The notes: a model not told the origin generated them from the sequence alone. Shown: positions 17,823 to 26,831, numbered from the stretch's first letter. The stretch: DNA of 64,000 bases from Roseiarcus sp963717215 (GCA_963717215.1 CAVQVS010000008.1:367669-431668); one strand, 5' to 3'. Made by a program: numbers and translations.

Positions 17823-18803
17823 ATGGAGACCGTGAAGTTTGGCAAAACCGGCATGCAGGTGTCGAAGCTCTGCCTGGGCTGCATGACTTATGGCTCGACG
17901 AAATGGCGCGAATGGGTGCTCGACGAGGAAGCGTCGCGTCCGTTCATCCGCGAGGCGCTGGAGAAAGGCATCAATTTCTTCGACACCGCGGACGTTTATT
18001 CGCAAGGGGCGAGCGAGGAGATCCTCGGCCGCGCGCTCAAGGAATACGCAAACCGGACAGACGTCGTGATTGCGACCAAAGTGCACGGCGTGATGGGGCC
18101 AGGTCCCAACGCCAAGGGCCTGTCGCGCAAGCATATCATGGAGGCGATCGACGCTTCGCTGAAGCGTCTCGGCGCCGACTACGTCGATCTCTACCAGATC
18201 CACCGCTTCGATCCGCTGACGCCGATGGAGGAGACGCTGGAAGCGCTGAACGATGTCGTGCGCGCCGGCAAGGCGCTCTATATCGGCGCTTCCTCGATGT
18301 ACGCGTGGCAGTTCGCCCGCATGCTCGACATCGCGCGCGCGAAGGGTCACGCCCAGTTCGTCTCGATGCAGAACTATTACAACCTCGTCTATCGCGAGGA
18401 AGAGCGCGAGATGATGCCGCTCTGCGCGAACGACGGCGTCGCCGTCATACCCTGGTCGCCGATGGCGCGCGGCTATCTCGCGGGTTCCGGGGTCGGCGCC
18501 AACGCTTCGACCACGCGCGGCCGCACCGATCCATTCATCGCGACCCTGGGCCTGGGGTCGCGGCAGGACGAGGCGATCCGCAAGCGGGTCGTCGAGACAG
18601 CGGAAAAGCTGAACACCAAGCCTGCGGTGGTCGCCCTTGCATGGGTGCTGTCGAAACCGTTCGTCACCTCGCCGATCATCGGCGCCTCGAAGCCCCATCA
18701 CCTCGCCGACGCCGTCGCGGCGACCGAGCTCAAGCTCGACGCGCGCACCATCGCCAAGCTCGAGGAGCCCTACACGAGCAAAGCGGTCGCCGGTCACGGC
18801 TAG
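17823..18803 (+). CDS. Aldo/keto reductase
   Basis: A second aldo/keto reductase (326 aa), distinct from that at 3865. METVKFGKTGMQVSKLCLG is the N-terminus. Catalytic residues are in FFDTADVYSQGASEEIL (Asp, Tyr), IATKVHGV (Lys) and YQIHRFDPL (His); the cofactor-binding end is SPIIGASKPHHLADAV. It resembles the YajO/AKR subgroup that reduces aldehydes and ketones with NADPH. ATG 17823 is chosen because METVKFG is the family N-terminus; upstream reading frame overlaps the hydantoinase start. No partner genes suggest a pathway. Confidence 0.9.
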   Translation: METVKFGKTGMQVSKLCLGCMTYGSTKWREWVLDEEASRPFIREALEKGINFFDTADVYSQGASEEILGRALKEYANRTDVVIATKVHGVMGPGPNAKGLSRKHIMEAIDASLKRLGADYVDLYQIHRFDPLTPMEETLEALNDVVRAGKALYIGASSMYAWQFARMLDIARAKGHAQFVSMQNYYNLVYREEEREMMPLCANDGVAVIPWSPMARGYLAGSGVGANASTTRGRTDPFIATLGLGSRQDEAIRKRVVETAEKLNTKPAVVALAWVLSKPFVTSPIIGASKPHHLADAVAATELKLDARTIAKLEEPYTSKAVAGHG

Positions 18804-18867
18804 CGGACGGCGAGGCTCCTGCTTATGTACGGGGTTGCATGACTTGAAGCCTTTAAGGAGGCCTGTG

Positions 18868-19230
18868 ATGACTCAAGCTGGAACCAAGGATCATCCGATC
18901 ACAATCGACCCGATCCACGAACGGGTGCGCGTCATCTGGCATGGGCGCACGATCGGCGACAGCAAAAGCGCGCTGGAACTGCGGGAGGCGAATTACCCGC
19001 CGGTCGTGTACGTTCCTCGCGCCGACATGGATATGAGCACGCTCGAACGCACCGCCCGCGTCACCACTTGCCCCTACAAGGGCGAGGCGAATTACTTCTC
19101 GATCACCGATGGCAAAGCGCGCGACGACAACGCGGTGTGGACTTACGAACTGCCGAAAACGGACGTTGGCGAGATCGGGTCGCACCTCGCATTTTATCCC
19201 GACAAAGTCGAGATCACGCGCGGCGGATGA
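18868..19230 (+). CDS. DUF427 domain-containing protein
   Basis: Small cytoplasmic protein (120 aa) consisting of one DUF427 domain: RVRVIWHGRTIGDSKSALEL, NYPPVVYVPRADMDM, and the hallmark TTCPYKGEANYFSI followed by VWTYELP. The family fold is a small beta-rich dimer of unknown function. A very good ribosome site, AAGGAGG (18855-18861), precedes ATG 18868. Lies 64 bases after the aldo/keto reductase and may be cotranscribed. Confidence 0.92.
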   Translation: MTQAGTKDHPITIDPIHERVRVIWHGRTIGDSKSALELREANYPPVVYVPRADMDMSTLERTARVTTCPYKGEANYFSITDGKARDDNAVWTYELPKTDVGEIGSHLAFYPDKVEITRGG

Positions 19231-19259
19231 CCTTATCCGGCACCGGTTGAAGCAGCGCA

Positions 19260-19913
19260 TTACAGTCGCGGCTCTAATCCGCGCTGCTTCAGTCGCCAGA
19301 CAAGCATGTCGAAGCGATCTTGCCCGAAGAAGGGCTCGCCTTCGTACACCATGGTGGGAACTCCCCAATGTCCCGCTGCCCGCAGAGCGCGGTCGTTCTC
19401 GGCAAGGCGTGCTTCATATCGATCCGGGTCAGCAACGATTGCGGTCTCGAGTTCGGAAAGATCCAGCCCTGCACGCGCAGTCGCCTCTGCGAGATGCGTA
19501 TCTCGATCCCAGCCGGAAACGGCGCCGTCCCAAAGGAGCGACGAGACCTCTCGACTGAACTCGAGCCCTCGCCCTCGGTCGTTGGCCGCTATCCCGAGGC
19601 GCGCGAGGCGACGAGCGTGGGGCTGCTCCTTCGCAATCGCCAACGTCTTCGGGTCCTGTTCGATCGGGTCGGGGACCGGCCGTCTGAACTTCAAGCCGTG
19701 AAACGCGGCGGCGCGGGCGCTGTCCTTCATGAAATAGGGTCGCGCAAGGGGGTCCATTCTGGCGAAGTACGACGGATTCCGAATGGCGGCCGGGTGGACG
19801 ATCCTCAAGTCGACCGACACCCGAAACTTGTCTCGAAGTTCGATGATGCGCGGGAGAACGATATAGGAATAGGGGCTGCGAAATGACCAGTAGAGGTCAA
19901 CAATCAAATCCAT
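19260..19913 (-). CDS. 2-hydroxychromene-2-carboxylate isomerase / DsbA-like thioredoxin-fold protein
   Basis: Kappa-class glutathione-transferase-like protein (217 aa). The N-terminal strand DLIVDLYWSFRSPYSYIVLP carries SPYSY in place of the DsbA CxxC, the hallmark of HCCA isomerases, which use glutathione and a Ser. The C-terminus has HWGVPTMVYEGEPFFGQDRF, the conserved cis-Pro (GVPT) and substrate side. The true start is ATG 19913, five bases after GGGAGG; upstream GTG codons are poorer. No aromatic-degradation genes are nearby, so the physiological substrate is unknown. Confidence 0.85.
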   Translation of the reverse strand: MDLIVDLYWSFRSPYSYIVLPRIIELRDKFRVSVDLRIVHPAAIRNPSYFARMDPLARPYFMKDSARAAAFHGLKFRRPVPDPIEQDPKTLAIAKEQPHARRLARLGIAANDRGRGLEFSREVSSLLWDGAVSGWDRDTHLAEATARAGLDLSELETAIVADPDRYEARLAENDRALRAAGHWGVPTMVYEGEPFFGQDRFDMLVWRLKQRGLEPRL

Positions 19914-20016
19914 CACCACCTCCCATGTAATTCGAAAAGCGTACGCAGCGAAGCCCTGTGCATAGCGTTAACTTTATTCTACAATCACCCCGACTCGGCT
20001 GGGATGGGATAAAACA

Positions 20017-20397
20017 ATGTTGTTTGATGGCGGCTTCACGTTCGGCAATTTCGTCGCCGACGCCTTTACGATCTTCATGTTCATACTCTGGTTCTGGCTG
20101 CTCATCGTGGTGTCGGGCGATCTCTTCCGCCGCCATGACGTCTCCGGCTTCGCCAAAGTGCTCTGGGTCATCGCGTTCGTCCTGTTCTCCTATCTCGGCG
20201 TCTTCGCCTATCTCCTTACGCAAGGACGGGGCATGGCGGAGCGCAACAAGGCGCAAGCCAGCGAGGCGCGGGAGGAATTGCGGCACATCGTCGGTTTCAG
20301 CGCCGCAGACGAGATCGTGAAGCTCGACAAGTTGAAGATGGCGGGCTCGATCACCGAGCAGGAATACGGCCGACTGAGAGCCAAGCTGGTCCAGTAG
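20017..20397 (+). CDS. Membrane protein with PLDc_N-type helices and SHOCT domain
   Basis: Small inner-membrane protein (126 aa). Two transmembrane helices at about residues 15-36 (TIFMFILWFWLLIVVSGDLF) and 45-68 (KVLWVIAFVLFSYLGVFAYL) match the phospholipase-D nuclease N-terminal (PLDc_N) pair. The C-terminal 30 residues form a SHOCT motif: EIVKLDKLKMAGSITEQEYG followed by RLRAKLV. SHOCT is a short oligomerisation element whose role is generally unknown. It stands alone. Confidence 0.8.
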   Translation: MLFDGGFTFGNFVADAFTIFMFILWFWLLIVVSGDLFRRHDVSGFAKVLWVIAFVLFSYLGVFAYLLTQGRGMAERNKAQASEAREELRHIVGFSAADEIVKLDKLKMAGSITEQEYGRLRAKLVQ

Positions 20398-20480
20398 GGC
20401 CGCGACGGCGAACGCGCGTTCGGCGCTGAAGCGATCATCAAGACGGCTCGCGAGGAGCCGAACGTCAGGGAGGGCGGACA

Positions 20481-21203
20481 ATGTGCGTCAATTGCGAAAA
20501 TGATGGAATCGTCCGGCGGGATCTGATCAAGTTCGGCGCGGCCGCAGCGGTCGCGCTTGTCACGGCAAGCGCGTCGCCTGCGGCGCGCTCGGCGGAAGGC
20601 GCGCCGACTGCGCTTTCGCCTGCGGAAGCGCTCGCTCAGCTCAAGGCAGGCAATGAGCGCTTTGTGAGCCATCCCGAGCTTTGCACCATGGATCTTGCTC
20701 AGAGCCGCAGCGACGTCGCCGGTCATCAGGCGCCGTGGGCGACGATCGTCGCCTGCGCTGACAGCCGCGTGGCGCCAGAGCTTGTTTTCGGCGGCCACGG
20801 GGTCGGCGAGTTATTCGTGTCCCGCGACGCCGGCAATCTCATCAACGTCGAAACGCTCGGCACGATCGAATATGGCGCAGCCGTTCTCGGCTCTCCGCTC
20901 GTCGTCATCCTCGCTCATACCGCCTGCGGCGCCGTGAAAGCCGCATGCGACGTTGTCACCAAGAACGCAACTTATCCCGGCGTCATCGGCCGCATGATCG
21001 GCCCCATTGTCCCGGCGGCGCTTGCTGTGCGGAATGACCCCGGCGACTTCGCCGACAATACGGCGAAGGAGAGCGCCAAGCGGACCGCGGCGAACTTGCC
21101 CACCGTGAGCAAGATCGTCGCCGATGCGGTCGCGGCGGGAAGGGTGAAGATCGTGGCGGCGATCTATGACCTGCAAACCGGCGTTGTGACTTTTCTCGAC
21201 TAG
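20481..21203 (+). CDS. Exported beta-class carbonic anhydrase
   Basis: Carbonic anhydrase (240 aa) converting CO2 and bicarbonate. Zinc ligands are in IVACADSRVAPE (Cys with the Asp-Arg dyad, about residue 91) and LAHTACGAVKAA (His and Cys, about 147-150). The N-terminus MCVNCENDGIVRRDLIKFGA followed by an Ala-rich hydrophobic stretch and AARSAEG looks like a Tat signal (RRDLIKF), so it should be periplasmic. Unusually, two cysteines in a CxxC precede the twin arginines. GGGAGGG upstream gives a strong start. Neighbours do not suggest a bicarbonate pathway. Confidence 0.9.
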   Translation: MCVNCENDGIVRRDLIKFGAAAAVALVTASASPAARSAEGAPTALSPAEALAQLKAGNERFVSHPELCTMDLAQSRSDVAGHQAPWATIVACADSRVAPELVFGGHGVGELFVSRDAGNLINVETLGTIEYGAAVLGSPLVVILAHTACGAVKAACDVVTKNATYPGVIGRMIGPIVPAALAVRNDPGDFADNTAKESAKRTAANLPTVSKIVADAVAAGRVKIVAAIYDLQTGVVTFLD

Positions 21204-21408
21204 CGGGTCGGCGGCGGAGCGACCGGTCGTGAATATACGAGCGATTCGGATCATTCCGCCGGTACGATAGCGACGCGACGGCGGCTGAGTGACGCTCCCC
21301 GCAGCCCGGTGATGTTCCGCCGCAAGATGGTCGTCGTGGAGGTTCACGCGCCTCGGCAATAGGCTTTGGCCGCCCACTCCCTCGCACTCAATTGCGGAGC
21401 GCTGTTTC

Positions 21409-22245
21409 ATGACCACGAAGGGCAAGACCGCTCTCGTGACCGGCTCGACCGATGGCGTCGGCCGCCATGTCGCCGAGCGCCTGGCCACGCAGGGCTGGCG
21501 CGTCATCGTTCATGGCCGCGACCGGACCCGCGGTGAGGCGGTGGTCGAGCGCATCACGCGCCAAGGCGGCAAGTCGCGCTTCCTGGCCGCTGACCTCGCC
21601 TCGCTCGCCGGGGTCCGCGCTCTCGCCCACGCGGTGCAGCGCGATGGCGACGGTCTCGACGCGCTTGTCAACAACGCCGGGATCGGCACGAGCGGGTCAA
21701 AACGCGAACTCAGCGCCGACGGCCTCGAACTGCGCTTCGCGGTCAATTATCTCGCGGGCTTCCTCTTGACGCGCCTCATGCTGCCCATGCTCGCGAGCCG
21801 CAAATCCGCGCGTATAGTTAACGTTTCGTCGGCGGGCCAGCAGGCGATCGACTTCTCCGACGTGATGCTCACGCGCGGCTACAGCGGCGTGCGGGCCTAT
21901 TGCCAGAGCAAGCTGGCGCAGATCCTGTTCACCTTCGATCTCGCGAGCGAGCTTGCCGGCCAAAACATCGCGGTCAATTGTCTGCACCCAGCGACCTACA
22001 TGGATACGACGATGGTCCGTTTGAGCGGCGTCAAGCCGATCAGCACCGTGCAGCAAGGCGGCGCGGCGATCCTGCAGCTCATCGATAATCCCGCATTTTC
22101 AGGCAGAAGCGGGCTTTATTTCAGCGCCATGGAGGAATCGCGCGCCGACCCCCAGGCCTACGACGAAGACGCCCGCCGACGCCTGCGCGCGCTGAGCTTC
22201 GATCTCGTCGGCCTCCCCGATCCGCTGGCGGTTCGGACAAGCTAG
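21409..22245 (+). CDS. SDR family oxidoreductase
   Basis: Short-chain dehydrogenase (278 aa). Cofactor motif TGSTDGVGRHVAERLA (about residues 12-27), VNNAGIGTSG (NNAG, about 88), the Ser in NVSSAGQQ and the YxxxK catalytic pair in YCQSKLAQI. The rest resembles WW-domain-oxidoreductase/retinol-dehydrogenase-like bacterial SDRs (NYLAGFLLTRLMLPML, AVNCLHPATYMDT). Substrate unknown. The preceding 200 bases show no gene. Confidence 0.9.
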   Translation: MTTKGKTALVTGSTDGVGRHVAERLATQGWRVIVHGRDRTRGEAVVERITRQGGKSRFLAADLASLAGVRALAHAVQRDGDGLDALVNNAGIGTSGSKRELSADGLELRFAVNYLAGFLLTRLMLPMLASRKSARIVNVSSAGQQAIDFSDVMLTRGYSGVRAYCQSKLAQILFTFDLASELAGQNIAVNCLHPATYMDTTMVRLSGVKPISTVQQGGAAILQLIDNPAFSGRSGLYFSAMEESRADPQAYDEDARRRLRALSFDLVGLPDPLAVRTS

Positions 22246-22461
22246 GACGACGCGACCTTCGCCGGTTTTGTTCGCATGCGACAGACGCGCGGCTGGCACG
22301 CCGCCGCGGCATTCATCGAGCGTTCAGCGCTCCCCATATTTGTTGGCGCGCCGGCAATGTTGGCCAGACTAGCGCAGGGGTTCTCCCTGCACTAATCTAC
22401 TGACTGGCCACGAACGTCAGGACGATACCCATGGCTGGCCGCCTCTCTGGGAGCCAACGAA

Positions 22462-23308
22462 ATGGATATGATTGCGGCCGTGGCCGCGAAGAAGCTTGGC
22501 AAATTTCTCGCCAAAGACTTCCGCGAGATTTTTGGCTCGAGTCAAAACGACGAAGCCGAGCGCCTGGGCGCGCTGGCCCGGACGACGATCGAATGCATCG
22601 CCAGGAGCGACGCGCTCTACCACACGTACGAACACACCATGCTCGTATCGATGGTTGGCCGCGACATCCTGCGAGGACGGACGCTCGCGCACACGGTCCA
22701 GCCTGAGGATTACGTCCACCTCATCGTCGCCTGCCTCTTGCACGACATCGGCTTCGTCCGCGGCGTCCTGAGCGGCGACACCAAGACCGAGTTCGTCATC
22801 GACAAGAACGGGCGAACGGTGACGCTGCCGCGCGGAGCGTCGGACGCGTCGCTTGCCGCCTATCACGTCGACCGGTCGAAGCTGTTCGTCTACGAGCGCC
22901 TCGGGAAGTCGACGACGATCGACCCCGGCCGCGTCGCCGCGGCGATCGAACTGACCCGATTTCCCCCGACCCCGACCTCGGACGTCGATCATCCGGGGCT
23001 GGAGCCGCGGCTGGTTCAAGCCGCCGACCTGATCGGGCAGCTTGGCGATCCCTTGTATCCCGCGGAAGGCCAATGCTTTGTTCTACGAGTTCGAGGAACT
23101 CGGCAGCAACCGGCAGTACGGCTATTCTTCTCCCGCCGACCTGGTCGAGAAGTTTCCCGGATTTTACTGGAACACCGTCTCGGGGCATCTCGAGGAGGGG
23201 ATGAAATATCTGAGCCTGACCGCCTCAGGGCGCCAGTGGATCGCCAACCTGCACAATCATATTTTCAACGCCGAGCACTTCAATTGGCAGATGGGCCCGC
23301 AGATCTGA
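22462..23308 (+). pseudogene. HD domain phosphohydrolase, interrupted by a one-base frameshift
   Basis: HD-superfamily metal-dependent phosphohydrolase, 281 aa when corrected. The HD motif residues are visible in LYHTYEHTMLVSMVGRDIL (His, about residue 57) and CLLHDIGFVRG (His-Asp, about 95). The 3' part continues in another frame: NALFYEFEELGSNRQYGYSS, NTVSGHLEEGMKYLSLTASG. The join is at 23059-23061, where TATCCCGCGGAAG has one C too many. The first frame alone runs on to 23343 with unrelated, Arg-rich sequence, which supports an indel. Substrate is unknown. Confidence 0.82.
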
Positions 23309-23339
23309 TGAGCCCCGGCGCGTCATCGGTTTGTTTGAA

Positions 23340-24320
23340 ATGACCCGGGCCATCGTCATCTCCGAGTACGGCGGCCCGGATGTCCTCAGGCTGCAAGACG
23401 TCGTGGTCAAAGAACCGGGCGCTGGGGAACTCTTGCTGCGGCAGACCGCTGTCGGGATCAATTTCCACGATTGCTACGTGCGCTCAGGGCTTTACAAGAC
23501 GCTGAGCTTGCCCGGCATACCGGGCATCGAGGGCGTAGGCGTGATCCTGCGGGCCGGCGCGGGCGTAGAGGGGCTGCGCCCGGGCCAACGCGTCGGCTAT
23601 GTCACGCCGGAATACGGCGGCTACGCCGAAAGCCGAATTCTGGCGGCTGCCCGCGCAATTCCGCTACCAGACGACCTTGACGATGCCGCCGCGGCGTCGA
23701 TCCTGCTCAAGGGACTGACCGTGTGCATGCTGGTTCGCAAGGTTCATGCGATCAAAAAAGGCGAGGCCGTGCTGGTGCACGCCGCGGCGGGGGGCGTCGG
23801 CCAATTGCTCTGCGCGTGGGCGAAACACCTGGGCGCGACCGTGATCGGGACCGTCGGGAGCCCAGAGAAAGTCGAGATCGCGCGCCGCTCGGGCGCAGAT
23901 CATGTCATTCTCTATCGCGAGCGCGACGTTGCCGCCGAGGTCAACGCCATCACGAAGGGCGAAGGCGTCGCCGCCGCCTATGACGCGGTCGGGCGCGATA
24001 CCTTCTCGGGGTCCCTGGCCAGTCTTGGCTACTTCGGCAAGCTCGTGAGTTACGGGCAGGCGTCAGGCCCGGTCGAGCCGTTTCCCCTCTCCCTTCTCGC
24101 GGCAAGATCGAACGAAGTCGGGCGACCCATCCTGTTTCATTGTCTTCGCAACAGAAGAGACCTGGAAGCCATGGCCGCGGAGATGTTTGCCGCCGTCGCT
24201 GCGGGCGTGATCAAGCCGCACGTTTTCAAAACGCTGCCCCTTGCCGAGGCCGCCGAGGCGCACCGTCTCCTGGAAGGGAGAAGCACGACGGGCTCGATCG
24301 TCCTCACCCCCAACACGTAG
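23340..24320 (+). CDS. NADPH:quinone oxidoreductase (zeta-crystallin-like)
   Basis: Medium-chain, zinc-free dehydrogenase of the QOR family (326 aa). MTRAIVISEYGGPDVLRLQD is the usual start; GINFHDCYVRSGLYK and GIEGVGVIL are in the catalytic domain, and VLVHAAAGGVGQLLCAWAKH (about residues 141-160) is the NADPH-binding turn. It ends with GRSTTGSIVLTP. It reduces quinones or alpha,beta-unsaturated carbonyls. The frame is open from TTG 23331, but ATG 23340 fits the family. Its 3' end converges on cbpM. Confidence 0.92.
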   Translation: MTRAIVISEYGGPDVLRLQDVVVKEPGAGELLLRQTAVGINFHDCYVRSGLYKTLSLPGIPGIEGVGVILRAGAGVEGLRPGQRVGYVTPEYGGYAESRILAAARAIPLPDDLDDAAAASILLKGLTVCMLVRKVHAIKKGEAVLVHAAAGGVGQLLCAWAKHLGATVIGTVGSPEKVEIARRSGADHVILYRERDVAAEVNAITKGEGVAAAYDAVGRDTFSGSLASLGYFGKLVSYGQASGPVEPFPLSLLAARSNEVGRPILFHCLRNRRDLEAMAAEMFAAVAAGVIKPHVFKTLPLAEAAEAHRLLEGRSTTGSIVLTPNT

Positions 24321-24334
24321 AAAGCACGGCGCGT

Positions 24335-24625
24335 TTATCGCTCCGATGAAGGCCGTCGATCGTGCGCGTCCTCGAGCGCCGCCGCGAGCGCACGTCGGAG
24401 GGAATGCATCTGGTCCAGGAGATGTAGGACAACGCCAAGCCCCTCGTGGTTCACGCCCATATTGTCCTTGAGGTCGCGGATCAGGTTGGCGCGCGCCAGA
24501 TCCATGTCGGTGAAGGCGAGCTCGTCGGCGTCACGAGCGGGGAACAGCCACTCCTCTTCGATCCAGACCGTGAGCGTTCGCCGATCGAGCCGCGCGCGCT
24601 GCAAAAATTCCCGCTCGGTGATCAT
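24335..24625 (-). CDS. cbpM: Chaperone modulator CbpM-like, MerR-type helix-turn-helix
   Basis: Small protein (96 aa) matching CbpM, which binds the J-domain of CbpA and inhibits it. ITEREFLQRARLDRRTLTVW is the N-terminal MerR-like helix pair, and DMDLARANLIRDLKDNMGVN is the regulatory helix. Order and spacing support the call: it directly follows cbpA on the same strand with three bases between stop and start, so the two are coupled and made together. Confidence 0.88.
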   Translation of the reverse strand: MITEREFLQRARLDRRTLTVWIEEEWLFPARDADELAFTDMDLARANLIRDLKDNMGVNHEGLGVVLHLLDQMHSLRRALAAALEDAHDRRPSSER

Positions 24626-24628
24626 CGC

Positions 24629-25528
24629 TCACATCTCCTTGCGCGGATCGTAAGTCCCCGACGGCTTCCAGTCGGTCAGGAACGCCTCGAGCTCGGGCTC
24701 GGCCTCGGTCGGCATCATCACTTTGAGCTTGACCCGCTCGTCGCCCGCGCGGCCGCGCGTCTTCACACCCTTGCCGCGGAGGCGCAGCATATCGCCGGTG
24801 TTCGATCGCTTCGGGATCTTGAGCATGACGCTTCCCGTGGTCGTCGGCGTTCTCACTTCCGCCCCCAAGGCCGCCTCCTTCACGGAGATCGGCAGATCGA
24901 GCAGGATGTCGTCGCCTTCGCGGGTGAAATAGCGGTGCGGCTTGACCACGATCTGCACCAGCGCGTCGCCGGGCGGGCCCTCCCCCGGGCTCGGCGCGCC
25001 CTTGCCCCGCAGCCGCAAGGTCTGCCCGTCCTCGACGCCTGCGGGAATCGTCACATCCAGCGTCCCGCCTTGCGGCAGGGTGATCGTATTGGTCGCGCCG
25101 TTGACGGCGTCGAGGAAATCGATCGGCAGTTCGTAATGCCGGTCGGCGCCCGGTCGGCGCCGCGCCTGCTCGGCGCTGCGGCGCAAGAGCTCCGCGAACA
25201 GATCGTCGCCCTGCGCAAAGTCCCCGTAAGCCGATTGGCCCTCGTAAGGATGGCCGCCCTCGGCGGCGTAATCGCGATAATAGCGGGCGTTGGGAGGGGC
25301 CTTTTCCGCCCCCGAGGCGTCGATCTCGCCGGCGTCGAACCGGCGCCGCTTCTCGGGATCGGAAAGCAGGTCGTTGGCTGCCGCGACCTCCTTGAACCGC
25401 TCCTCGGACTGCTTGTCGCCCGGATTGAGATCCGGGTGCAGCTTCTTGGCGAGCTTTCGGTAGGCCGCGCAAATCTCCTCGGCCGTGGCGGTTCTGGCGA
25501 TTCCGAGGGTTTCGTAAGGGTCTTTCAT
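24629..25528 (-). CDS. cbpA: DnaJ-family curved DNA-binding chaperone CbpA-like
   Basis: Type II J-protein (299 aa). The J domain occupies residues 1-68 and keeps the HPD motif (KLAKKLHPDLNPGDKQSEER). A short linker follows, then two C-terminal beta domains from about residue 125: LPQGGTLDVTIPAGVEDGQT, LRLRGKGAPSPGEGPPGDAL, and SVMLKIPKRSNTGDMLRLRG. No Cys-rich zinc domain, as expected for CbpA rather than DnaJ. It stimulates DnaK and may bind DNA. Start is ATG 25528, where MKDPYETLGIA begins; the frame is open further upstream but without homology. Confidence 0.9.
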   Translation of the reverse strand: MKDPYETLGIARTATAEEICAAYRKLAKKLHPDLNPGDKQSEERFKEVAAANDLLSDPEKRRRFDAGEIDASGAEKAPPNARYYRDYAAEGGHPYEGQSAYGDFAQGDDLFAELLRRSAEQARRRPGADRHYELPIDFLDAVNGATNTITLPQGGTLDVTIPAGVEDGQTLRLRGKGAPSPGEGPPGDALVQIVVKPHRYFTREGDDILLDLPISVKEAALGAEVRTPTTTGSVMLKIPKRSNTGDMLRLRGKGVKTRGRAGDERVKLKVMMPTEAEPELEAFLTDWKPSGTYDPRKEM

Positions 25529-25880
25529 ACGCGCTATCCGTCGCGGGCGAGGCCGGTCAGCTTTAGCAGAAGTATTGGCGCTGTCTCCAGAGGCCCGAGC
25601 GGCGCCGCTGGCGAGATAGGTCAAATGACGAAGATGGGCGAAGGCGGCGCAGCTCTTCATGTGCGCATCAAATCGCTCGGCTATCGTGCGCCGGCTTTGG
25701 CAGTAATTCGCGGCCGGCTGCAAGTCGATTGCGAAATCGCGCGATCGTGTTCCAGAAATTGCAAAGCAATGATTGACCTTGTGGCCTAAACAGAGCAAAA
25801 ACGCGGCAGATGATTGACCTTAGGGCAATCCATCGCCGCAACGTTCGCGGGACTTTGCGGTCAGGGCGGAGGGGAAATTC
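25529..25880. promoter_or_regulatory. Divergent cbpA / small-protein intergenic region with a 12-base direct repeat
   Basis: No gene is seen in this 352-base gap. It should hold promoters for cbpA (leftward) and the Gly-rich protein (rightward). ATGATTGACCTT occurs twice, at 25769-25780 and 25810-25821, spaced 41 bases (about four helical turns) and both upstream of the rightward gene. Each contains TTGACC, which resembles a -35, but no good -10 follows either copy. Confidence 0.4.
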
Positions 25881-26177
25881 ATGTCAGGTACGATTCTTAA
25901 TCTCATTATCCAGCTCATTGGTGGCGCGATCGGCGGCAACGCGGCGGGCGCGGCGGCGAAGAACGTCAGCCTGGGAACAGCCGGCAACACCATCGCTGGC
26001 GCTCTGGGCGGCGCCGCTGGCGGATCGCTCCTGACCTCGCTCATTCCGATGTTGCAGGGGACCGCGGGCGGCATGGACCTCGGCGCCCTCGCTGGCCAAC
26101 TGGTCGGCGGCGGCGTTTCCGGGGCGATCGTCTCGGCGATCGTCGGCATGGTCATGAACAGCATGAAGAGCGCCTGA
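25881..26177 (+). CDS. Small Gly/Ala-rich membrane-associated protein
   Basis: 98 aa, about half Gly, Ala and Ser. MSGTILNLIIQLIGGAIGGN starts a hydrophobic helix, and GQLVGGGVSGAIVSAIVGMV forms a second near the C-terminus; Gly-zipper spacing (GGxxGG) is prominent. I recognise no named family, though proteins of this look occur widely in Alphaproteobacteria without assigned function. GGAGGGGAAATTC gives a strong ribosome site. A very good terminator follows, so it is a monocistronic, probably well-expressed gene. Confidence 0.75.
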   Translation: MSGTILNLIIQLIGGAIGGNAAGAAAKNVSLGTAGNTIAGALGGAAGGSLLTSLIPMLQGTAGGMDLGALAGQLVGGGVSGAIVSAIVGMVMNSMKSA

Positions 26178-26235
26178 GCGCTTTCATCGCGCGAAACATT
26201 GCTGTCCACTTCGGTTATTTATGGTTAAGCTTGCG

Positions 26236-26260
26236 GGGCGCCCGAGACGGCGCCCTTTTT
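26236..26260 (+). terminator. Strong intrinsic terminator
   Basis: GGGCGCC (26236-26242), loop CGAGAC, GGCGCCC (26249-26255), then TTTTT (26256-26260). It is a perfect 7-bp G-C stem with a T-run, 59 bases after the small Gly-rich gene and 40 bases before kbp. Confidence 0.9.
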
Positions 26261-26299
26261 CAACCAACCAGAGCGCCGCTGGCGTCAGGAGCATGAGTT

Positions 26300-26746
26300 A
26301 TGGGACTGATCAGTTTCGTCAAAAGCGCCGGAGAGAAGCTGTTCGGCGCCAGTGAAGCGAAGGCGGCGACGGCCGACGACCTGCACAAGGAGCTGCAGAA
26401 GCACGGCCTCGACACCTCGGGCGTGAAGATCGCGGTCGACGGCGACAAGGTGCACGTGACCGGCAGCGCGCCGAACACGGAGCAAGCCGAGAAGATCGCC
26501 ATCGCGCTCGGCAACACCGTCGGCGTGCAGACGGTGCAGAACGACATCAAGCCGACGACGCCAGCGCCGGAATCGAAGTTCTATACGGTCAAAAGCGGCG
26601 ACACGCTCTGGGCGATTTCCGAGCGAGAGTACGGCAAGGGCAAGGGGGACAAGTACGACACCATCTTCCAGGCCAACCGCCCGATGCTGACCCATCCCGA
26701 CAAGATCTATCCCGGCCAGGTCCTGCGCATCCCGCCGCTGGCGTGA
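26300..26746 (+). CDS. kbp: BON and LysM domain protein, Kbp (YgaU)-like
   Basis: 148 aa with the architecture of the E. coli potassium-binding protein Kbp/YgaU. The N-terminal amphipathic helix MGLISFVKSAGEKLFG is typical. The BON domain lies at about residues 28-90 (GVKIAVDGDKVHVTGSAPNT) and the LysM domain at about 93-147 (YTVKSGDTLWAISEREYGKG, then IFQANRPML and IYPGQVLRIP). No signal peptide is seen, as in Kbp, which senses K+ in the cytoplasm. AGGAGCATG upstream is a good ribosome site. Confidence 0.9.
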   Translation: MGLISFVKSAGEKLFGASEAKAATADDLHKELQKHGLDTSGVKIAVDGDKVHVTGSAPNTEQAEKIAIALGNTVGVQTVQNDIKPTTPAPESKFYTVKSGDTLWAISEREYGKGKGDKYDTIFQANRPMLTHPDKIYPGQVLRIPPLA

Positions 26747-26831
26747 CCTAGCGCGGCGGCCTTTCGGCCAGAAGCGCCCGCATCCGCTAAAATCTGGCGT
26801 CCGGCCACAAAATGGCGCGCTCCGAAACCGC

